Source: Chitinophagales bacterium (GTDB lineage: Bacteria > Bacteroidota > Bacteroidia > Chitinophagales > CAIODY01). From it: a DNA stretch of 45,458 bases. The notes below the pieces were generated by a model. It saw only the letters and a list, made by a program, of their open reading frames with translations, was not told the DNA's origin and searched no databases. The stretch spans positions 1-45,458 of the forward strand of contig CANFST010000020.1 in NCBI GenBank assembly GCA_947449695.1. The letters run 5' to 3'. Shown here in pieces: positions 1 to 7,476 of this stretch; position 1 is the stretch's first letter, and each line of letters begins with the position of its first letter. Both the position numbers and the translations under genes were made by a program.

Positions 1-927
1 GAAAATTGTATCAGGACGGGTTGTGAATACATTAATGGTTAATGGTGAATTGTTAATTGTAAATGCAATTTGAGCACCTTCCGAACGACCAATCCAGTTG
101 CGTTGCATTTCTTTCATTGGTTCGCTCCAATCCAATATTTCCAAGCCTTGCAACAGTCTATCAGCGTATTCAGTAATTCTTAAAAACCACTGACGCATTT
201 TCTTTTTCACCACAGGATGTCCGCCACGTTCGCTAACGCCATTCACCACTTCATCATTTGCCAATACAGTTCCTAAAGCTTCACACCAATTCACTTCTGC
301 ATCGGCTAAATAAGCCAAGCGGAATTGCATTAAAATATCACCTTGTTGCTTTTCTGAAAATGATTTCCATTCAGCAGCTGAAAAACTATTTTCGATTTTT
401 GATTTTTGATTTTTGATTGAACAGCCAACAGTTTCAAACTTTGAAATCAAAGTAGAAATATGTTCTGCTTTGTTGGTTTCAGGATTGTACCACGAATTGA
501 AAATCTGTAAGAAAATCCACTGCGTCCATTTGTAATATTTAGGGTCAGAAGTTTTGAATTCACGACTCCAATCATAACTCAAACCAATTTTATCTAACTG
601 CTCACGATAACGGGCAATATTTTTTTCGGTCGTAACCGCAGGATGCTGACCAGTTTCAATCGCATATTGTTCGGCAGGCAAACCAAATGCATCATAACCC
701 ATCGGGTGCAATACATTGAAGCCTTTATGACGCTTGTATCGAGCATAAATATCAGAAGCAATGTAGCCCAGCGGATGCCCTACATGCAAGCCTGCACCGC
801 TTGGATAAGGAAACATTTCAAGCACATAATATTTTGGTTTATCGCTTTTGTTTTCGGTGCGATAAATATTTTTTTCAGCCCAAAGACTTTTAACTTTTTC
901 TTCTATTTCGGCAAAATTCAATTCCAT
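1..927 (-). CDS. leuS: Leucyl-tRNA synthetase, N-terminal 309 codons (runs off the left edge)
   Basis: Class Ia synthetase that charges tRNA-Leu with leucine in the cytoplasm. The start ATG (minus strand) is at 927 and the frame stays open to base 1, so only the N-terminal third is present. Near residues 40-55 the protein reads [16 protein letters not shown], with the canonical HVGH (HIGH) ATP-binding motif, followed by [19 protein letters not shown], typical of bacterial LeuRS. The last visible residues, FTTRPDTIF, open the CP1 editing domain. Two short stretches look inserted: KNQKSKIEN (about 388-422) and [10 protein letters not shown] (about 22-57). Both are made of near-repeats in the DNA and resemble in-frame micro-repeat insertions. 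Family assignment is near certain; the KMSKS motif lies outside the window. Confidence 0.97.
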   Translation of the reverse strand, partial: MELNFAEIEEKVKSLWAEKNIYRTENKSDKPKYYVLEMFPYPSGAGLHVGHPLGYIASDIYARYKRHKGFNVLHPMGYDAFGLPAEQYAIETGQHPAVTTEKNIARYREQLDKIGLSYDWSREFKTSDPKYYKWTQWIFLQIFNSWYNPETNKAEHISTLISKFETVGCSIKNQKSKIENSFSAAEWKSFSEKQQGDILMQFRLAYLADAEVNWCEALGTVLANDEVVNGVSERGGHPVVKKKMRQWFLRITEYADRLLQGLEILDWSEPMKEMQRNWIGRSEGAQIAFTINNSPLTINVFTTRPDTIF

Positions 928-947
928 TATAGTTCAATAAATTTGGG

Positions 948-955
948 CGAAGATA
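948..955 (-). promoter_or_regulatory. Candidate -7 box of leuS
   Basis: The minus strand reads TATCTTCGCCC about 20 bases upstream of the leuS start. It matches the Bacteroidota TAnnTTTG -7 box except for C in place of the third T. The same TTCGCC form precedes accD, dxr and ileS in this window. No clear -33 TTG at the right distance is seen. Confidence 0.4.
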
Positions 956-1003
956 ATTTTATGAAATTGTAATTAGAAATAAATGATAATTTTGAATTGT
1001 AAC

Positions 1004-2164
1004 TCAATTCAATTTTCTCAATTTTTCAGCGGCTTGTTCTAATGTTTGTTTCTTTTTAGCAAAACAAAAACGTAATAATTTATTATCCTTAATTCTGTGA
1101 TAAAATGCTGAAACTGGCACTGCTGCAACACCATATTCTTTCGTTAATCTAATTGCGAAATCTTTATCCGATTCATCACTGATTTTACTGTAATCAACAC
1201 ACTGAAAATAACTGCCTTTTGTTGGTACAAAATGGAATGGTAAATCTTTAATAATTTCTAAAAAATGATTTCTTTTTTCTTCATAAAACTTTGGTAAATA
1301 CAAATAATTGTCAGCGTTTTTTAAATAATCAGCCAATGCATATTGAATTGGTGTATTTGTGCTGAAAACATTGAATTGATGAATCTTTCTGAACTCTTTC
1401 ATCAAATTTTCGGGAGCAATAATGTAACCAACTTTCCAACCTGTGGCATGAAATGTTTTTCCAAAAGAATATACCGCAAAACTTCTTTCTACCAGCTTTG
1501 GATATTTCAAAACGCTTTCGTGTTTTTGATCATCAAAAATAATGTGTTCATATACTTCATCACTCAACAAAATAATGTCGCTGCGGTCTATTATTTTTTG
1601 CAACTGCAACATATCATCTGTTGAAAAAATACTTCCACCTGGGTTATGTGGTGTATTTATTATCATCATTCGGGTTTTATGATTAATTCGTTTTTTCACT
1701 GCTTCCCAATTTACTTTGAAATCAGGTGATTCTAATTCAATATAAACCGGAACACCTCCGCTGAGTTCAATCGCAGGGGCATAACAATCATATGCAGGTT
1801 CAAAAATTATTACTTCATCATTCGGATGAATAACAGAGGTGATAGCAGAAAAAATAGCTTCCGTTCCGCCAGGAGTAACCGTGATCTCTGTTTCAGGATT
1901 TATATTAACACCATATAAATTATTGCATTTCTCAGCAATCGCTTCTCTTAAATTAATTACACCAGGCATTGGTGCATATTGATTCATCCCTTTTTTAAAG
2001 TATTGATGAATAAGGCTTATCAGTTTTTCATCTACTTCAAAATCAGGAAATCCTTGAGAAAGATTTATTGCTTGGTGCTCAGCAGCTAAAGCCGACATGA
2101 CTGTGAAAATTGTTGTACCAACATTAGGTAATTTGCTTCGTATCGAAGATGGGTAACTATTCAT
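1004..2164 (-). CDS. PLP-dependent aminotransferase, class I/II (methionine/kynurenine aminotransferase-like)
   Basis: Fold-type I aminotransferase that moves an amino group between an amino acid and a 2-oxo acid. The N-terminus (SKLPNVGTTIFTVMSALA, then INLSQGFPDF) is typical of the YbdL/kynurenine aminotransferase I subgroup, which favours methionine and aromatic amino acids. NTPHNPGG and the SFGKTFHATGWKVGY block are present. The lysine of that block, residue 236 from the chosen start, should carry the PLP Schiff base. The frame also has an ATG at 2224, but the family begins close to MNSYPSSIRSKLP, so I chose the ATG at 2164. Full length is 386 residues. It is divergent from accD and shows no operon partner. 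Class is certain; exact substrate is inferred from subgroup resemblance. Confidence 0.88.
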   Translation of the reverse strand: MNSYPSSIRSKLPNVGTTIFTVMSALAAEHQAINLSQGFPDFEVDEKLISLIHQYFKKGMNQYAPMPGVINLREAIAEKCNNLYGVNINPETEITVTPGGTEAIFSAITSVIHPNDEVIIFEPAYDCYAPAIELSGGVPVYIELESPDFKVNWEAVKKRINHKTRMMIINTPHNPGGSIFSTDDMLQLQKIIDRSDIILLSDEVYEHIIFDDQKHESVLKYPKLVERSFAVYSFGKTFHATGWKVGYIIAPENLMKEFRKIHQFNVFSTNTPIQYALADYLKNADNYLYLPKFYEEKRNHFLEIIKDLPFHFVPTKGSYFQCVDYSKISDESDKDFAIRLTKEYGVAAVPVSAFYHRIKDNKLLRFCFAKKKQTLEQAAEKLRKLN

Positions 2165-2246
2165 TGCAACAAAGAAAACTAAAAAGGCGGAATTGGAAAA
2201 CTGCTTATTGATTTTTACTGGCAAAATCCTTTCAAAAAAATCTTGC

Positions 2247-2254
2247 TATATTCG
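2247..2254 (+). promoter_or_regulatory. Candidate -7 box of accD
   Basis: TATATTCGCC lies 36 bases upstream of the accD start and fits TAnnTTYG. No -33 element at the usual distance is obvious. Confidence 0.35.
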
Positions 2255-2290
2255 CCATTCAATTTTTAAAAATAAAATCAGAAAAGATAT

Positions 2291-3142
2291 ATGTCGTGGT
2301 TTAAAAGAAGAATACAAGGAATTACTACCAGCACCCGTGAAAAAAAGGAAGCACCTGATGGAATTTGGTTTAAATGCCCAGATTGTAAAAGTGCTATTTC
2401 AATGGTGGATTTAAAGGATAATCTATATGTGTGCCCGAAATGTGAATATCACAGCAGAATTGGGTCAAAAGAGTATTTTGAAATCATCTTCGATAATAAT
2501 GAATTCAATGAGTTGATGACGAATATGATTGCAAAAGATTTTTTACATTTTGTTGATTTGAAACCTTACAACCAAAGATTAAAAGATACTATTAAGAAAA
2601 CTCATTTGAATGATGCAATGCGAAGCGCACATGGTAAAGTAGCTGGCTACGATTTAGTGATATGTTGTATGGATTTTGGCTTTATTGGCGGTTCGATGGG
2701 AAGTGTAGTGGGAGAAAAGATTTCTAAAAGTATTGATTATTGTTTAGAGCACAAATTGCCATTAATGATTATAAGTAAATCGGGTGGTGCAAGAATGATG
2801 GAGAGTGCTTTTTCATTAATGCAAATGGCGAAAACTTCAGCTAAATTAACTTTAATGGCTGAGGCTGGCTTACCTTATATCTCTTTATGCACCGACCCAA
2901 CAACTGGCGGAGTTACTGCCAGTTATGCTATGTTAGGTGATTTTAATATTGCTGAACCAAAAGCTTTAATTGGTTTTGCAGGACCAAGAGTAATTAAAGA
3001 AACTATTAAAAAAGATTTACCTGAAGGATTTCAGACTTCTGAATTTTTATTAGAAACTGGCTTTTTAGATTTTATTGTACATCGAAAACAATTAAAACAA
3101 AAGTTAGGACAATTGTTGGCAATGTTTGTAACTACACCTTAA
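2291..3142 (+). CDS. accD: Acetyl-CoA carboxylase, carboxyltransferase subunit beta
   Basis: Beta half of the carboxyltransferase that moves CO2 from biotin to acetyl-CoA to make malonyl-CoA, the first step of fatty acid synthesis; it works with AccA in the cytoplasm. The 283-residue length is usual for the family. The N-terminal zinc ribbon has all four cysteines (C29, C32, C48, C51: CPDC and CPKC). The crotonase-like body follows with [25 protein letters not shown] and [16 protein letters not shown], and FAGPRVIK near the end. The ATG at 2291 places the start directly before the conserved MSWFKR. accA is not adjacent. The two downstream genes follow closely (18 and 8 bases) and may be cotranscribed. 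Confidence 0.97.
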   Translation: MSWFKRRIQGITTSTREKKEAPDGIWFKCPDCKSAISMVDLKDNLYVCPKCEYHSRIGSKEYFEIIFDNNEFNELMTNMIAKDFLHFVDLKPYNQRLKDTIKKTHLNDAMRSAHGKVAGYDLVICCMDFGFIGGSMGSVVGEKISKSIDYCLEHKLPLMIISKSGGARMMESAFSLMQMAKTSAKLTLMAEAGLPYISLCTDPTTGGVTASYAMLGDFNIAEPKALIGFAGPRVIKETIKKDLPEGFQTSEFLLETGFLDFIVHRKQLKQKLGQLLAMFVTTP

Positions 3143-3160
3143 TTTTCAAGTTTGTCAAAT

Positions 3161-3790
3161 ATGAATAGTTCGGAAAAAATATTGGTTTTAGCCCCCCATA
3201 CTGATGATGGTGAATTTGGCTGTGGAGGCTCAATTGCAAAGTTTGTAGAAAATGGTTTCGAAGTAAATTTAGTTGCATTTTCAACCTGTGAAGAATCTGT
3301 TCCTGCTCATTTGCCTAAAGATATTTTAGCTAAAGAAGCAAAAAAATCTGCTGAAAAATTAGGGATTAAAAATCTAGTTCTTCTTAATTATAAAGTACGC
3401 TATTTTTCCGAAAATCGTCAAGCAATTCTGGAAGATATGGTAAAGTTGCGAAAAGAATTTTCCCCAACTTTAGTCTTGATGCCTAATTCAAATGATATCC
3501 ATCAAGACCATCAAGCCATACATAACGAAGGTAAAAGAGCTTTCAAAACTACGAAAATGCTTGGTTATGAATTGCCATGGAATAATTTCACAATGACTAC
3601 TAATTTTCATACAGTAATTTCAGAGCAACAAATTCAAAAAAAAATAGAAGCAGTAAAGTGTTATGAAAGTCAGGCTCATCGGGACTATTATAGCGATGAA
3701 TTTGTGAAATCATTGGCTTATACTCGTGGCACACAAATAGGAGTTCACTTTGCTGAGGCCTTTGAGGTAATTCGTTGGATTAATTTTTAA
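3161..3790 (+). CDS. PIG-L / LmbE family deacetylase
   Basis: Predicted zinc-dependent N-deacetylase of the PIG-L superfamily, which removes acetyl groups from N-acetylglucosaminyl-type substrates. The zinc motif appears as PHTDDGEFGCGG (usual form H-P-D-D-E) at the N-terminus, with a second metal motif around NDIHQDHQAIHNEGKRAF. About 209 residues, normal for the family. A TTG at 3152 is an in-frame alternative start; I prefer the ATG at 3161 because it starts right before the first beta strand (KILVLAPHTDD). It is followed after only 8 bases by a WbqC-like gene, and the two probably form a pair acting on a sugar. The physiological substrate cannot be read from the sequence. A BshB-like role in bacillithiol synthesis is an alternative that nothing here supports. 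Confidence 0.88.
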   Translation: MNSSEKILVLAPHTDDGEFGCGGSIAKFVENGFEVNLVAFSTCEESVPAHLPKDILAKEAKKSAEKLGIKNLVLLNYKVRYFSENRQAILEDMVKLRKEFSPTLVLMPNSNDIHQDHQAIHNEGKRAFKTTKMLGYELPWNNFTMTTNFHTVISEQQIQKKIEAVKCYESQAHRDYYSDEFVKSLAYTRGTQIGVHFAEAFEVIRWINF

Positions 3791-3798
3791 ATAAAACA

Positions 3799-4494
3799 TT
3801 GTTGAATAAAATTTGCTCTATCCATCAGCCTAATTTTATGCCGTGGTTAGGTTATTTTTCTAAAATAGCTCAATCCGATGTTTTTATTATTTTAGATAAT
3901 GTAGAATATCAAGTTGGAAATGCTAATTCTATTACAAATCGGGTTAAAATTAAAACACAAAGTGGAGAATTATTTTTCACAGTTCCTGTTAAAAAAGGGA
4001 ACTTGAAAAACATTAATCAACAATTAATTGATTGGAATCAACCTTGGCTAAAAAAGCAATGGAAGACAATTGAAATGGCTTACGCAAAGGCTCCATATAA
4101 AAACCAGGCATTAGAGTTTTTTCATCCGATTCTTCATCAGCAATTTGAAAGTTTATCGGCTTATAACACAAATATAATTCATCAGATATGTGCAGAGTTA
4201 AAAATTAAAACACAACTTTTTATTGCATCTGAAGTTCTTAATATCAGTGACGAAAAAAACCAACGATTAATAGATTTATGTAAAAATTTTGATTGTAATA
4301 TTTATTTATCTGGCAATGGTGCAAAAAAATATAACGATGAAAAGTTATTTTCAGAAAATGGTGTAAGTATTACCTACACTGCTTTTCAGCATCCAACCTA
4401 TCCGCAACTTCATGATGAGTTTATAGCAGGCTTATCAATTTTAGATACCTGGATGAATTGCGGAAAAAGTTTTTTAATAGAGCTTTATCAATAA
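3799..4494 (+). CDS. WbqC-like family protein
   Basis: Member of the WbqC-like family, found in surface-polysaccharide and sugar-modification loci; the biochemical role is not settled. The N-terminal signature SIHQPNFMPWLGYFSKIA is clear, followed by DVFIILDNVEYQ and NRVKIKT. The protein is 231 residues, with no signal peptide or membrane segment. Translation must start at TTG (3799 or the adjacent 3802), because the conserved block begins five residues later and no ATG lies between. It directly follows the PIG-L deacetylase, which suggests a joint pathway on an amino sugar. A terminator shared with the convergent tRNA-Asn lies just downstream. Confidence 0.85.
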   Translation: MLNKICSIHQPNFMPWLGYFSKIAQSDVFIILDNVEYQVGNANSITNRVKIKTQSGELFFTVPVKKGNLKNINQQLIDWNQPWLKKQWKTIEMAYAKAPYKNQALEFFHPILHQQFESLSAYNTNIIHQICAELKIKTQLFIASEVLNISDEKNQRLIDLCKNFDCNIYLSGNGAKKYNDEKLFSENGVSITYTAFQHPTYPQLHDEFIAGLSILDTWMNCGKSFLIELYQ

Positions 4495-4506
4495 TGGGTT
4501 TATTAG

Positions 4507-4541
4507 AAAAAAAAAGGGCTTCAAGGAAATCCCTGAAACCC
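4507..4541 (-). terminator. Rho-independent terminator of tRNA-Asn
   Basis: Imperfect hairpin: GGGCTTCAAGG (4516-4526), loop AAAT, then CCCTGAAACCC (4531-4541), with two mismatches. Nine A residues at 4507-4515 give a U-tract on the minus-strand transcript. It sits 13 bases past the tRNA 3' end. The stem could also stall transcripts leaving the WbqC-like gene on the other strand. Confidence 0.8.
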
Positions 4542-4554
4542 TCTATAAATCTTG

Positions 4555-4628
4555 CTCCTGCTTCTGGACTTGAACCAGAGACCCTCTGATTAACAGTCAG
4601 ATGCTCTAACCAACTGAGCTAAGCAGGA
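4555..4628 (-). tRNA. tRNA-Asn (GTT)
   Basis: The minus strand gives a full cloverleaf: acceptor TCCTGCT/AGCAGGA, D arm with AGCTCAGTTGGTTAGAGC, anticodon loop CTGTTAA with anticodon GTT, and T arm with GGTTCAAGTCC. The discriminator is G and the CCA end is not encoded. Length is 74 bases. Confidence 0.97.
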
Positions 4629-4648
4629 ATGCTTTTTTAATTGGTGCG

Positions 4649-4678
4649 CAAAGATAAAATCGAATTTTAAATTTGCAA
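4649..4678 (-). promoter_or_regulatory. Promoter of tRNA-Asn
   Basis: The minus strand has -33 TTG (4678-4676), a 19-base spacer, then -7 TATCTTTG (4656-4649), which matches the Bacteroidota consensus TAnnTTTG. The expected start point falls about 10-15 bases before the mature tRNA. Confidence 0.75.
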
Positions 4679-4739
4679 CATTGAAGTAATATTTTTTTCA
4701 TAAAAAATAAAAATTAGTTTTGTTTAAAAAATTATTGAT

Positions 4740-5204
4740 TTGAAAAACCGCCTTTTATTTTTTTATTTCCTAGCTGTAATTGCTTTGCATAGCTGCAAAA
4801 AAGATAAACAGACTGATGCTAATCCTGCTATAGGCTTTTCTCCAAGTATTGAATTAATAAGTATTTCCCCAACTACTATTCATCAATTTTCAGATTCTAT
4901 CAAATTTGAAATTAAATACACAGATGGAGATGGCAATGTCGGTGATTACAATGCAGATTCAACTTCATTAATTATAGCGGATAATCGTAATTCATCATTG
5001 TTAAATAAATTTCATATTCCACCTGTAAGTCCTCAAGGCAGTAATTTAGTTGTGCAAGGTAATTTTTTGTCAATTTTAAAATCTATAATTTTATTAAATA
5101 GTGCATCATCAAGTGAAACCACTACTTTTTCTATTAAATTAAAAGATAGGGCTGGCAATTGGAGTAATTCCATCACAACACCTATAGTTACTATTCTTCC
5201 CTAA
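4740..5204 (+). CDS. Predicted lipoprotein of unknown function
   Basis: 154 residues. A short hydrophobic signal (RLLFFYFLAVIALHSC) ends in a lipobox whose cysteine, C19, is followed by KKDK. The mature part is beta-rich, with KFEIKYTDGDGNVGDYNADS and KLKDRAGNWSNSI, reminiscent of immunoglobulin-like or calcium-binding D-G-D-G-N loops. Start codon is TTG at 4740; the next methionine would remove the signal peptide. It stands between tRNA-Asn and dxr, 93 bases before dxr. Proteins of this plan occur in Bacteroidota, but I know of no assigned function. Outer-membrane anchoring is inferred from the lipobox. Confidence 0.75.
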   Translation: MKNRLLFFYFLAVIALHSCKKDKQTDANPAIGFSPSIELISISPTTIHQFSDSIKFEIKYTDGDGNVGDYNADSTSLIIADNRNSSLLNKFHIPPVSPQGSNLVVQGNFLSILKSIILLNSASSSETTTFSIKLKDRAGNWSNSITTPIVTILP

Positions 5205-5255
5205 TATTTTATTTTAAATCAAATTCTAAAATAAAATTGTCAAATATTAAATTGG

Positions 5256-5263
5256 TATTTTCG
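5256..5263 (+). promoter_or_regulatory. Candidate -7 box of dxr
   Basis: TATTTTCGCC lies 34 bases upstream of the dxr start. A TTG at 5237-5239 is 16 bases upstream of it, somewhat closer than the usual 19. Confidence 0.4.
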
Positions 5264-5297
5264 CCACTTCATATTTTTAAATAAACATCTATTTCAA

Positions 5298-6458
5298 TTG
5301 AAACATATCGCCATTCTTGGAAGTAGCGGCAGCATTGGTACGCAAGCATTAGAGGTGGTTGAATTGCATCCTGATAAATTTTGCGTTGAAGTACTTACGG
5401 TAAACTCAAATGCAGAGCTTTTAATTCAACAAGCAAAGAAATTTAAACCCAATGCTGTGGTAATAGTTGATGAGACTAAATATCAATTTGTAAAGGATGC
5501 ATTGCAACACGATTTAATTAAAGTATATACAGGCGAATCTGCTTTAGAGCAAATTGTCCAAATGGATTCAATTGATATTATACTCACTGCATTAGTTGGT
5601 TACGTTGGGTTAAAACCGACAATTGCAGCCATCAAAGCAAAGAAAAATATTGCTTTAGCCAATAAAGAAACATTAGTGGTGGCTGGTAAATTAGTTACTC
5701 AATTGGCACAAGAAAATGGAGTAAATATTTACCCGGTTGATAGTGAGCACTCTGCTATTTTTCAATGTTTGGCAGGTGAGTGGAATAATAAAATTGAAAA
5801 AATTTATCTCACAGCAAGTGGCGGTCCGTTTTTGGGTAAAGATATTTCTTATTTAGAAACTGTAAAAAAAGAACAAGCGCTTAAACATCCCAATTGGACA
5901 ATGGGTGCAAAAATAACTATTGACTCTGCAACTTTAATGAATAAGGGTTTGGAGGTAATAGAAGCAAAATGGTTATTTGTGTTAACACCTGAACAAATTG
6001 ATGTAATCGTGCATCCTCAAAGTATTATTCATAGCATTGTACAATTTGAAGACGGAAGTATGAAAGCTCAAATGGGTTTACCTGATATGAAGTTGCCTAT
6101 TCAATACGCATTAGGTTTTCCTGAGCGATTGAAAAGTGATTTTCCTCGTTTTGATTTTTTAAAAAATCCACAACTTACTTTTTTGAAACCAGATATGAGC
6201 ACTTTTCGTAATTTGGCTTTAGCTTATGAAGCCATGCGTATTTGCGGTAATATGCCATGTGTTATTAATGCTGCAAACGAAGTGGCTGTTGATGCTTTCT
6301 TAAAAGACAAAATTAGTTTTTTAAATATTACTGATGTAATTGAAAAATGTTTAGAAAAAATATTCCTGATTCAAAACCCAACATTATCTGATTACATCGA
6401 AACAAATTCTGAAACCCGAAAAATGGCTTTGGAAATGGTGTCGAATCTTAAAAGTTAA
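5298..6458 (+). CDS. dxr: 1-deoxy-D-xylulose 5-phosphate reductoisomerase
   Basis: Second step of the non-mevalonate isoprenoid pathway: NADPH-dependent conversion of DXP to 2-C-methyl-D-erythritol 4-phosphate; target of fosmidomycin. The NADPH-binding N-terminus reads HIAILGSSGSIGTQALEVV. The metal and substrate region follows: PVDSEHSAIFQC, LTASGGPFLG and the long block from NWTMGAKITIDSATLMNKG to LEVIEAKWLF. 386 residues, full length. Translation starts at TTG (5298), two residues before the conserved IAILGS. The 3' end overlaps the convergent threonine aldolase gene by 11 bases. Presence of this gene indicates that the organism makes isoprenoids by the MEP route. Confidence 0.97.
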   Translation: MKHIAILGSSGSIGTQALEVVELHPDKFCVEVLTVNSNAELLIQQAKKFKPNAVVIVDETKYQFVKDALQHDLIKVYTGESALEQIVQMDSIDIILTALVGYVGLKPTIAAIKAKKNIALANKETLVVAGKLVTQLAQENGVNIYPVDSEHSAIFQCLAGEWNNKIEKIYLTASGGPFLGKDISYLETVKKEQALKHPNWTMGAKITIDSATLMNKGLEVIEAKWLFVLTPEQIDVIVHPQSIIHSIVQFEDGSMKAQMGLPDMKLPIQYALGFPERLKSDFPRFDFLKNPQLTFLKPDMSTFRNLALAYEAMRICGNMPCVINAANEVAVDAFLKDKISFLNITDVIEKCLEKIFLIQNPTLSDYIETNSETRKMALEMVSNLKS

Positions 6459-7473
6459 AACTTTTTAAAGCTTCCGTAATCCTTGTTAAATCACTATCAT
6501 CTACATCCAAATGCATAGCAAATCGAATTGTTTGAACACCTGCTGGAACAATTTTGATTTGATGATTCTCAAAATGATGAATGAAATGTGGCATTGAGAT
6601 TTGCACTTTTAATTTGAAAATTATCAGGTTGGTTTCAACAGTAATTACATCATCAACATAATCTAAATGCTGAATAATTTGTTCTAAATATTTTGCCTTT
6701 TTATGGTCATCTGCTAGTCTAACTATGTTATTATTTAAGGCAAAGATGCCAGCCGCAGCTAAATATCCAGCTTGTCGCATACCACCTCCAAACACTTTTC
6801 TTATGCGCCTAGCTTTGTAGATAAAATCTTTGTCGCCAATTAAAACTGAACCCACTGGGCATCCTAAACCTTTACTTAAACATATAGAAATTGAATTAAA
6901 AATGGCACCAATTTCTTGAGTTGTATTTTTAGTTTCAATTAATGCATTAAAAATTCTAGCTCCATCCAAATGTAATGGTAACTTTTTATCATCACATACT
7001 TTTTTGATTGATTGCATTTGTTCTAAACTCCAAATGCTACCACCTCCTTTATTCACAGTATTTTCAATACAGACCAAACTTGTTTTTGGGAAATGAACGT
7101 TATCATCATTTATATTTTGTATAACATCTTCAGCTGTGAATCTGCCTTTATCGCCAAACAGATAACGAACCTGAACACCACTATTGAATGCTATTCCACC
7201 ACCTTCATAGTTGTAGATATGTGTTGTTCTGTCGCAAATCAATTCATCGCCTGGTTGTGTATGTACTTTAATTGCAATCTGATTAGTTTGAGTTCCGCTA
7301 CTACAAAAAAGAGCTGCCTCTTTGTTAAATAATTTAGCTGCTTTTTCCTCTAATGCATTTACTGTTGGGTCATCTGCAAATACATCGTCGCCAACTTCAG
7401 CCTCAAACATGACTTGCAACATGGCTTTTGATGGCTTAGTAACTGTGTCGCTTCGTAAATCAATTATTTTCAT
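6448..7473 (-). CDS. ltaE: Low-specificity L-threonine aldolase
   Basis: PLP enzyme cleaving L-threonine or L-allo-threonine to glycine and acetaldehyde. The N-terminus IDLRSDTVTKPSKAMLQVM is the family signature, followed by GDDVFADDPTVNALE, the ALFCSSGTQTNQIA cofactor loop and LHLDGARIFNA with the PLP-contacting Asp. Lysine 201 in ICLSKGLGCPVGS is the expected Schiff-base residue. 341 residues, full length. The gene starts 3 bases downstream of the stop of the M1 peptidase gene, so the two may be cotranscribed. Its end overlaps dxr tail to tail by 11 bases. Confidence 0.93.
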   Translation of the reverse strand: MKIIDLRSDTVTKPSKAMLQVMFEAEVGDDVFADDPTVNALEEKAAKLFNKEAALFCSSGTQTNQIAIKVHTQPGDELICDRTTHIYNYEGGGIAFNSGVQVRYLFGDKGRFTAEDVIQNINDDNVHFPKTSLVCIENTVNKGGGSIWSLEQMQSIKKVCDDKKLPLHLDGARIFNALIETKNTTQEIGAIFNSISICLSKGLGCPVGSVLIGDKDFIYKARRIRKVFGGGMRQAGYLAAAGIFALNNNIVRLADDHKKAKYLEQIIQHLDYVDDVITVETNLIIFKLKVQISMPHFIHHFENHQIKIVPAGVQTIRFAMHLDVDDSDLTRITEALKSFNF

Positions 7474-7476
7474 TTA

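Noticed and set aside
643-972. A 109-codon plus-strand frame at the left edge
   Set aside because: Antisense to leuS, which has clear synthetase motifs in the opposite frame.
6450-6466. AT-only hairpin between dxr and ltaE as a bidirectional terminator
   Set aside because: The stem has only one G-C pair and lies inside both coding ends; too weak to support.
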